Positions 1-5,539 of a DNA stretch of 22,998 nucleotides are shown here, piece after piece; positions within the stretch are counted from its first letter, which is position 1, and every line of letters begins with the position of its first letter. Source of the stretch: a virus; IMG/VR virus record IMGVR_UViG_3300005523_000018, positions 1-22,998 of that record. The stretch is one strand, 5' to 3'. Below the pieces are notes generated by a model. That model was given only the letters and a program-made list of their open reading frames with translations. It ran no database searches and was not told the origin of the DNA. The translations under genes and the position numbers were made by a program.

Positions 1-81
1 GGTGTGTTGGCGGCCGCAATTTTTAGCTAGTTGTAGGGTTTTAAAGGCGTTAATTAAGCGAAAGATCTGTCTCTGACAATG

Positions 82-121
82 TTTATATCGCTACTAATTT
101 TTTTTATATCGCTACTTATTT
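82..121. repeat. Two 19-bp direct repeats, 21-bp spacing
   Basis: TTTATATCGCTACTAATTT (82-100) recurs as TTTATATCGCTACTTATTT (103-121), with one mismatch in 19. The 21-bp period is two helical turns, so two proteins bound here would lie on the same DNA face. The pair sits just upstream of the candidate promoter at 120-147. An operator, or a terminase-binding site of the cosB type, are both possible. The sequence does not decide between them. Confidence 0.6.
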
Positions 122-147
122 GCGAATTAACCTGTAACGCATATAAT
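120..147 (+). promoter_or_regulatory. Candidate sigma70-type promoter for the modification operon
   Basis: A perfect TATAAT lies at 142-147. A weak -35 match (TTGCGA, 120-125) stands 16 bp upstream. Transcription would start near 153-155, ahead of the first gene. The 11-mer GCATATAATGA (139-149) recurs exactly at 9500-9510, upstream of the capsid gene, which supports a shared phage promoter element. The -35 is poor, so an activator bound at the adjacent direct repeats may be needed (inference). Confidence 0.5.
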
Positions 148-196
148 GAATCAAAATTTGATAAGCAGTTAAGTGACATCCATATCTAGTGTGAAC

Positions 197-763
197 ATGG
201 CAAAGAAGATAGAACATTGGTCAACGGAAAGACTTATCCCTTATGAAAAGAACTCAAGAACACATAGTGAGGAGCAGGTAGGACAAATATCTCAGTCTAT
301 TGTCGAGTTTGGTTTTCTAAACCCTATTCTTGTAGATACAAATGATGGAATTATTGCGGGACATGGTCGGTTGCAAGCGGCCAAAGAATTAGACTTAAAA
401 GAAGTCCCAGTTGTTGTCTTAGATCATTTAACAGAAAAGCAAAGAAGGGCATATATTATTGTTGATAATAAGTTGGCCCTTAATGCTGGGTGGGATCAGG
501 ATGTCCTTTCAAGTGAAATAGCAGAATTAAATGAAGCAGACTTTAATATTTCGTTATTAGGTTTTACTGAAGCAGAAATTGATGGGCTGCTAGAAGAACC
601 GTGGGATAGTGATATTGATGCAATGGATAAAATTGAGGCAAAAGATTCGGAGGTTAAGGCATCGATTAAAATTAGTTGCAATGAATGGGATAAGGAGCAA
701 ATAAGAGAAGCAATAACCAACACGATAGATCAGTTAGGTCTGGAGAATGTTGATGTCAGCTAG
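197..763 (+). CDS. ParB/sulfiredoxin-like nuclease-domain protein
   Basis: This ParB N-terminal-type protein has 188 residues from ATG 197. In-frame GTG codons at 173 and 191 could extend it to 196 residues. No start has a clear Shine-Dalgarno sequence, and 197 was chosen as the first ATG. Residues 52-62 hold IIAGHGRLQAA, the G-H-x-R core that ParB-fold proteins use for nucleotide or DNA contacts. It follows the typical opening in which the protein lists what it needs (LIPYEKNSRTHSEEQ). The last 45 residues are acidic and unassigned. Phage proteins of this fold are often paired with a DNA methylase, but here the partner is a DpdA-like base-exchange enzyme whose start overlaps this gene's end. 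A DNA-binding or targeting role in modification is inferred. Chromosome partitioning is unlikely, because there is no ParA and no helix-turn-helix domain. Confidence 0.8.
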   Translation: MAKKIEHWSTERLIPYEKNSRTHSEEQVGQISQSIVEFGFLNPILVDTNDGIIAGHGRLQAAKELDLKEVPVVVLDHLTEKQRRAYIIVDNKLALNAGWDQDVLSSEIAELNEADFNISLLGFTEAEIDGLLEEPWDSDIDAMDKIEAKDSEVKASIKISCNEWDKEQIREAITNTIDQLGLENVDVS

Positions 764-1631
764 GAAGCTCAATATCTTAGTGGCTTATCCTTATTTTACT
801 GAAGGGATCAGGGCTTACTTGTTAAACAGAGATCCAAGTACCTTTCGGCTCATTGTGGATAGTGGAGCTTTTACAGCTTGGAATACTGGGGCAGAAGTAA
901 CGATGGAGGGATATACAAAATTCTTAAAAACAATTCCAAAATCATGGGAGTGGAAGGCGGTCCAGTTGGATGTTTATGGGGATCCGGAAGGAACTTATAT
1001 CAATTGGAAAAAGATGCTGGATATGGGCTTTGATGATGTCATGCCTGTCTTTACTCGTGGTGATTCTTTAGAACGGCTTGAAGAATTCTACGAGGCTACG
1101 GATTACATAATGTTCGGGGGTATAGCTTTCGGCGGTGAGAATAAAAATTATATTAAATGGTTTAGTGAGGCAAATAAGGGAAGAAGAGTTCACTGGCTAG
1201 GTTTTACGAATATGCCTTTTATTAAGCATTACAAGCCAGAGTCAGTGGATAGTAGTTCCATTACTTCTGCCCAAAGATATGGCTCTATTGTTTATTACAA
1301 GGGAAAAGGTGTATTAAAGACACTCAATAAAAAAGATTTTGCTAAGAAGCCTCCATTGGTTTTCTTAAATGAGTGCATTAAAAGAGGCTTCACAATGAAA
1401 GAATTAAAATGCCTTGGAGTCTCTGAGTCTTGGGTGGGGGCAGTTAAGACACCTAATAAAAAGAACCTAAAAGGTTTCGCAAGTTTTGTGAGTTACTGTC
1501 ACCACGTCTGGAGAGGATTTGATGTAGAAGATAATCTTGGCACGAAGATTTATTTAGCCTTTGCCACGGAGCAAGACATGGCAGGATCTTTCGATGCTTA
1601 TGACTTTATGAAATTAAGGGGGGCGATCTGA
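753..1631 (+). CDS. dpdA: DpdA-like DNA 7-deazaguanine transglycosylase (TGT family)
   Basis: This is a tRNA-guanine-transglycosylase-like TIM-barrel protein of 292 residues. The family swaps guanine for a 7-deazaguanine base, and DpdA members act on DNA. Visible motifs are DSGAF at 36-40 (TGT general-acid region), QLDVYGDPE at 71-79, GGIAFGG at 122-128 (the GGLAVGE-like base pocket) and VDSSS at 165-169, whose Asp166 is my candidate nucleophile. The compact CxCxxC zinc signature of bacterial TGT is not visible; scattered C208, C220, C249 and H250-H251 remain. ATG 753 is preferred over ATG 747 because GGAG at 742-745 is correctly spaced only for 753. The gene overlaps the ParB-like gene and is followed by the genes that make its substrate, preQ0. 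The DNA rather than tRNA target is inferred from the phage context and short length. Confidence 0.8.
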   Translation: MSARKLNILVAYPYFTEGIRAYLLNRDPSTFRLIVDSGAFTAWNTGAEVTMEGYTKFLKTIPKSWEWKAVQLDVYGDPEGTYINWKKMLDMGFDDVMPVFTRGDSLERLEEFYEATDYIMFGGIAFGGENKNYIKWFSEANKGRRVHWLGFTNMPFIKHYKPESVDSSSITSAQRYGSIVYYKGKGVLKTLNKKDFAKKPPLVFLNECIKRGFTMKELKCLGVSESWVGAVKTPNKKNLKGFASFVSYCHHVWRGFDVEDNLGTKIYLAFATEQDMAGSFDAYDFMKLRGAI

Positions 1632-2875
1632 TGTGTAGTATTTATGGAGCGTACACCCAAGAAAAAAATGGTATAGATCCCATTATTTTAAATACTGTTC
1701 GATTAGGAGCAAAAGACCGAGGCCGTGATGGTGGAAGAAAAGAATATTTTGGACTTCAGGGTGATGCTTATGCTGTTATGGGAAACTGGAGGGCTACTCC
1801 TACAACGGAGATAGGGAAAGCTCCTTTTCAACCTTATGGAAGAGTCGTTCATAATGGAACAATTGCTAATGACAAGGAACTAGGGGCAAAAGAAGGTGAA
1901 GTTGACTCTATGGTTCTGGATAGAGTTCTTAATAGTGATAATCTTGTTTCTTTTCGTAAATCCTTAAATCAAATCAAGGGCTCTTATGCGATTGGGATGG
2001 TGGGGACTGATCGGGTTTTCTTAGCTACTAATTACAAGCCGATCTATTTATTGAAGCGTGAAAAAGCTATATATTTCAGCAGTATGGAACGGCACTTGCT
2101 CCCAGTCTGTGAACTAGGGGTAAGGCCACAAAGACTTCAGCCTTATAGTGTGCTAGACCTTAAATCTGGTGTAAGTGTAAAGATACCAAGAGAGACACAT
2201 AATAGAAGAGCTTTAGTGATTGCTTCTGCAGGGCTAGACAGCACAACGGCGGCATATATGTTAAAGGCAGAAGGATATGAAGTTACCTTGCTTCACTTCA
2301 CTTATGGTTGTCATGCGGAAAAGAAAGAAACTTCTTTGGTTCAAAGGATTGGCAAAGATCTTAATGCTGATGTAAAAATAATTCCTATTAATTATTCTCA
2401 TTTTGCTGGGGGTTCAAGTCTTTTAAATAACGATGAAGAAAATATTGCGGAAGGAATAAGTGGGGCAGAGTTTGCCCATGAATGGGTTCCAGCCCGTAAC
2501 TTATTAATGATTTCTAATGCTGTGGCTTATGCGGAAGCAAATTCCTTTGCTTATGTCGCTCTTGGAAACAACCTTGAAGAAGGAGGTGCATACCCAGACA
2601 ACGAAGAAGAATTTACTCACTTATTAGATATAGCTTTAGATTATGCCGTTCATGATGGGGGTTGTGTTCGCTTGCTTGCTCCTGTTGGGAAGTTAATGAA
2701 ACATGAAATTGTAAATAAAGGGCTTGGTCTTGGAGTCCCTTATAAATTGACGTGGTCTTGCTACAAATCGGGGGATAAGCACTGTGGGAACTGTGGCCCC
2801 TGTTTTATGCGTCAAACTGCTTTTCGGCGAAACTACGCACATGACCCAACACTTTACGAGGTTTCTAAACCATGA
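1631..2875 (+). CDS. gat-queC: Gat-QueC: glutamine amidotransferase fused to 7-cyano-7-deazaguanine synthase
   Basis: This is a two-domain enzyme of 414 residues. Residues 1 to about 180 are a class-II glutamine amidotransferase: Cys2 follows the initiator Met, with GRDGGR at 31-36, NWRATP at 52-57 and VHNGT at 73-77. Residues 190-414 are QueC, an ATP-dependent PP-loop ligase that turns 7-carboxy-7-deazaguanine into preQ0: SAGLDS at 199-204, and a zinc site C377, C385, C388, C391. Such fusions are known from phages, including coliphage 9g, whose DNA contains dG+, so this enzyme probably also supplies ammonia to amidinate the nitrile. The PP loop reads SAGLDS rather than the usual SGGxDS, and the QueC YGQRH block is replaced by YGCHA, so the synthetase half is divergent. 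GGGGGG at 1618-1623 is a good ribosome site. The end overlaps folE by ATGA. Confidence 0.88.
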   Translation: MCSIYGAYTQEKNGIDPIILNTVRLGAKDRGRDGGRKEYFGLQGDAYAVMGNWRATPTTEIGKAPFQPYGRVVHNGTIANDKELGAKEGEVDSMVLDRVLNSDNLVSFRKSLNQIKGSYAIGMVGTDRVFLATNYKPIYLLKREKAIYFSSMERHLLPVCELGVRPQRLQPYSVLDLKSGVSVKIPRETHNRRALVIASAGLDSTTAAYMLKAEGYEVTLLHFTYGCHAEKKETSLVQRIGKDLNADVKIIPINYSHFAGGSSLLNNDEENIAEGISGAEFAHEWVPARNLLMISNAVAYAEANSFAYVALGNNLEEGGAYPDNEEEFTHLLDIALDYAVHDGGCVRLLAPVGKLMKHEIVNKGLGLGVPYKLTWSCYKSGDKHCGNCGPCFMRQTAFRRNYAHDPTLYEVSKP

Positions 2876-3546
2876 ACATTTCTGAAACAATTAAAAATAG
2901 AATAAAACTAGACAAGGCAAGTTATTTTGCTAATGACAATATTGCTTCTTATATAAGAGAAGGTGAGCTAGAACTTTTAAAAAAAGAAGTAGAAGAAAAG
3001 TTACAAGGTCTATTAGAAAGTTTAATTATAGATACTGAAAATGATCACAACACGGTTGAGACGGCAAAACGTGTTTCAAAAATGTATTTAACAGAAGTAT
3101 TTAAAGGAAGATATGAACAATGTCCAAAGGTAACTGATTTCCCAAATGCTAAAAATTTAGATCAGATTTACACAGTTGGTCCAATTTCAGTTCGTTCGGC
3201 ATGTTCTCATCATTTAGTTCCCATTATTGGAAAATGTTGGATAGGAGTAATTCCTAGCGACAGAGTAATTGGTTTGAGTAAATTTAATCGAGTGGCAGAT
3301 TGGGTTTTATCACGTCCACAGATTCAAGAAGAAGCAGCCATTCAATTAGCAGATACCATTGAAAAGTTGATTAAGCCTTTAGGGCTTGCAGTAATAATCA
3401 AAGCTCAACATCAGTGCATGACATGGAGAGGAGTTAAAGATAACGAAACTGAAATGGTAACAAGTGTTATGAGGGGTATTTTTAGAGATCAATCAGAAGC
3501 AAGAAGTGAGTTGATGAATATTTTTAATGGACAAGGATATAAATAA
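2872..3546 (+). CDS. folE: GTP cyclohydrolase I (FolE)
   Basis: GTP cyclohydrolase I converts GTP to 7,8-dihydroneopterin triphosphate, the first step of preQ0 synthesis. The protein has 224 residues, close to bacterial FolE. The catalytic zinc ligands are visible: Cys111 in SACSHHLVP (109-117), the adjacent His113-His114, and Cys182 in QHQCMTWRG (179-187). The pterin-pocket stretch GLSKFNR lies at 134-140. The first 30 residues are lysine-rich and variable, as is common. The start overlaps the queC stop (ATGA, 2872-2875), and the stop overlaps queD (TAATG). This points to translational coupling within the modification operon. A role in folate synthesis is less likely, because no other folate gene is present. 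Confidence 0.95.
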   Translation: MNISETIKNRIKLDKASYFANDNIASYIREGELELLKKEVEEKLQGLLESLIIDTENDHNTVETAKRVSKMYLTEVFKGRYEQCPKVTDFPNAKNLDQIYTVGPISVRSACSHHLVPIIGKCWIGVIPSDRVIGLSKFNRVADWVLSRPQIQEEAAIQLADTIEKLIKPLGLAVIIKAQHQCMTWRGVKDNETEMVTSVMRGIFRDQSEARSELMNIFNGQGYK

Positions 3547-3998
3547 TGAATAATTTTAAATCTACAAAAACTTATAAATCTTCAAAGGGGTTTAGCTGTT
3601 GTTTTCGTCAATGGAAAGCAGATTCTCATTGTAAGTATTTGCATGGCTACTCATTGGAAATTTCTATTCAGTTTGAAGCTTTAAATTTAGATAAGAGGAA
3701 TTGGGTTGTAGATTTTGGGGGGTTAAAAGAACTAGAAAAAGATTTAAGAAATACCTTTGATCATAAAACAGTTGTATCTTCAGATGACCCAAGAATTGAT
3801 TGGTTTTATACAGGTGAAAGACTTGGAATTTTGGATTTAGTAATTTTGGATGAAGGGGTGGGATGTGAAATGTTTGCTTTAGAAGTTTATACCCTTGCTA
3901 ATGCGTGGTTACAAGAAAGTGAGTTCAAAGAACGGTGCAAGATAACTCAAGTAGAAGTTCGTGAGCATGGTTCTAACTCGGCTATCTATACACCATGA
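3546..3998 (+). CDS. queD: QueD-like 6-carboxy-tetrahydropterin synthase, altered metal site
   Basis: This is a 150-residue member of the PTPS/QueD fold. QueD converts dihydroneopterin triphosphate to 6-carboxy-5,6,7,8-tetrahydropterin, the second step to preQ0. FSCCFRQW (16-23), SHCKYLHGY (27-35), VVDFGGLK (residues 54-61, approximate), FDHKT and the C-terminal VREHGSN align with QueD landmarks. Cys29 matches the catalytic cysteine. Of the three zinc histidines in the classical FxAAH...LHGH pattern, only His33 is kept: the first position is Phe20 and the third is Tyr35. Cys18, Cys19 and His28 could serve instead (inference). The rest of the fold is well kept and the neighbours are folE and queE, so a working variant is more likely than a decayed gene. 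It overlaps both neighbours (TAATG, then ATGA). Confidence 0.85.
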   Translation: MNNFKSTKTYKSSKGFSCCFRQWKADSHCKYLHGYSLEISIQFEALNLDKRNWVVDFGGLKELEKDLRNTFDHKTVVSSDDPRIDWFYTGERLGILDLVILDEGVGCEMFALEVYTLANAWLQESEFKERCKITQVEVREHGSNSAIYTP

Positions 3999-4378
3999 AA
4001 AAACTAAACTGGACAGGGTTTAATGAAGCAGTTACTTACATCGTTGAAGAATGTAAGTTTAAGAAACTAACTGGTGTCTATGGTTTTCCTCGTGGGGGGC
4101 TATGTCTAGCGGTTGCTCTTAGTAATTATTTAGATATTCCTTTTTTAATACACCCGAAAGAAGGCTGCTTGGTTGTGGATGATATTTATGACTCTGGTAA
4201 AACCCTAAATGAATTAAAAGGATTAAAAGATGCAGAATTCTTTGTATGGTTGTCAAAGAAACAACCTTCTTGGTGGAACTGTTATGAGGTCTTAGAAACA
4301 AATGAATGGGTCATCTTCCCTTGGGAAGACGAGAACCAAGCGATTAAGGGTATGGAGGAATATTATGCTACGAATTAA
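3995..4378 (+). CDS. Small phosphoribosyltransferase-family protein
   Basis: This is a compact type-I phosphoribosyltransferase-like protein of 127 residues. The PRPP-binding loop LVVDDIYDSGKT lies at 59-70, with two acidic residues before the DSGKT phosphate loop. VYGFPRGG (28-35) matches the PPi-loop region seen in xanthine/guanine PRTases, and WVIFPWE is a typical C-terminal strand of that group. It has no part in the classical GTP-to-preQ0 route, yet it sits between queD (ATGA overlap) and queE (14-nt overlap), so its product is likely made with theirs. It might recycle the guanine released by DpdA to GMP, or act on a 7-deazaguanine base. Both are inference. Its substrate cannot be read from the sequence. 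Confidence 0.8.
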   Translation: MKKLNWTGFNEAVTYIVEECKFKKLTGVYGFPRGGLCLAVALSNYLDIPFLIHPKEGCLVVDDIYDSGKTLNELKGLKDAEFFVWLSKKQPSWWNCYEVLETNEWVIFPWEDENQAIKGMEEYYATN

Positions 4379-5021
4379 TGAAGTATTTGATACTGTTCAA
4401 GGTGAGGCTTTTTACACGGGAAGTCCTGCCACTTTTATACGACTTCAGGGTTGCCCAGTGGGTTGCCATTGGTGTGATACGAAACATACATGGCACAAAG
4501 GGAGGGAAGGGAAACAAGTAAGTCCAGAAGCAATGCTGGCAAAAACTGGTGATAGCCCTGAATGGGCTGCCATGAGTGAGGATCAAATTTGTGGGATGGT
4601 TAGTAATTTAAAGCCAAGACATTTTGTCCTAACTGGGGGGGAGCCTTGTGCTCAATCTATTTATTCTTTAACTGAAAAATTATTACATCTTGGAACCGTT
4701 CAAGTGGAGACAAGTGGTACGCATGGGATCAATGTTCATTATGAGACGTGGGTAACTGTTAGCCCTAAAGTTGACATGAAAGGAGGGTTGCAGGTATTAG
4801 ATACTTCTTTATTAAGGGCTAATGAAATTAAAATGCCTATAGATGGAGTTAAAGATGTTAATAACTTAAAAAAACTTGTTAATCGTGTTGATTTTACTGG
4901 TTATGTATGGTTACAACCTGTTAGTCAAGGAAAAGAAAACACAGATTTATGTGTCAAAACTGCGACTGATAATAACTGGAGAATAAGTATTCAGACTCAT
5001 AAATATATGGGGGTCAGATAA
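4365..5021 (+). CDS. queE: 7-carboxy-7-deazaguanine synthase (QueE), radical SAM
   Basis: QueE rearranges 6-carboxy-tetrahydropterin to 7-carboxy-7-deazaguanine, step three of preQ0 synthesis. The protein has 218 residues, normal for QueE. The [4Fe-4S] radical-SAM motif CxxxCxxC is C30, C34, C37 (CPVGCHWCDT), and the SAM-binding GGEP lies at 91-94. EVFDTVQGE (6-14) is the usual QueE N-terminal pattern. ATG 4365 was chosen because GGAGG at 4354-4358 lies six bases upstream and the protein opens with that pattern. An in-frame ATG at 4302 would add 21 unrelated residues from inside the preceding gene. The stop overlaps the small terminase start (TAATG, 5019-5023), joining modification to packaging. 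Confidence 0.94.
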   Translation: MLRINEVFDTVQGEAFYTGSPATFIRLQGCPVGCHWCDTKHTWHKGREGKQVSPEAMLAKTGDSPEWAAMSEDQICGMVSNLKPRHFVLTGGEPCAQSIYSLTEKLLHLGTVQVETSGTHGINVHYETWVTVSPKVDMKGGLQVLDTSLLRANEIKMPIDGVKDVNNLKKLVNRVDFTGYVWLQPVSQGKENTDLCVKTATDNNWRISIQTHKYMGVR

Positions 5022-5539
5022 TGCCTTTAATGGACGCTAAGGGTTATGCAAAACATAGAAAAGTTAGTGGCCCAATGGTTACAAAGTATCTACAAAATGG
5101 GTTAATTCCTAGTGCTAAAAGAAATGGAAGAACTTGGATTATTGATAGTGATTTAGCGGATAAAGATTTAGAAAGAAGTTTACAAAAAGAATATAGAACA
5201 ACACCTCAAAGCAAACCGCCTACAAGACAAATTGATGTCTTAACTGGACACCAAACCCCTGTTCCTTCTTTGGCGGCTAACAGGGCAATTAGAGAGCTTT
5301 ATACGGCAAGAATAACAAAGCTTGAATATGAAGAAAAAGCGGGGAAGTTAGTTCCTTTGGATGAATTGAAATTAAAACTTGCGAAGGTTCATTTACAAGT
5401 AAGAGATCGCTTAAGAACAATCCCTGATCGAATTGCTCCTTTATTAACAGCCGAAACAGACCAGTCCAAAATTCACAATTTAATTGTGAAAGAACTTGGT
5501 CAAGCATTGGAGGGGTTACATGACATCAAATGGGGTTGA
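5021..5539 (+). CDS. Terminase small subunit (lambda Nu1-like)
   Basis: This is the DNA-recognition subunit of the packaging motor, with 172 residues. The N-terminus (about 1-50) looks like a MerR/Nu1-type winged helix: DAKGYAKHRKVSG, then KYLQNGLIP, then a basic RNGRTWIIDS segment. The C-terminal half carries a charged helix with LEYEEKAGKLVPLDEL, the REREAKLxAGxLV-type pattern that follows the DNA-binding domain in Nu1-like proteins. It is followed by a segment expected to contact the large subunit. The protein would bind a cos or pac site and recruit the large terminase. The start is coupled to queE (TAATG), and the end overlaps the large terminase by 20 bases. Confidence 0.85.
   Translation: MPLMDAKGYAKHRKVSGPMVTKYLQNGLIPSAKRNGRTWIIDSDLADKDLERSLQKEYRTTPQSKPPTRQIDVLTGHQTPVPSLAANRAIRELYTARITKLEYEEKAGKLVPLDELKLKLAKVHLQVRDRLRTIPDRIAPLLTAETDQSKIHNLIVKELGQALEGLHDIKWG

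Noticed and set aside
1-30. Possible C-terminal end of an upstream + strand gene (frame open to TAG 28-30), including a GCGGCCGC palindrome at 10-17
   Set aside because: Only nine codons, with no recognisable residue pattern. The palindrome is a single short site and may be chance or a cloning remnant; nothing decides.
98-105. Run of eight T residues as a terminator
   Set aside because: No GC-rich hairpin precedes it; the flanking sequence is a direct, not inverted, repeat.
4302-4364. Upstream start for QueE
   Set aside because: It adds 21 residues out of family pattern, and the GGAGG at 4354-4358 fits only ATG 4365.
5496-5519. TTG start for the large terminase
   Set aside because: It has no ribosome site of its own, while GGAGG is perfectly spaced before ATG 5520.
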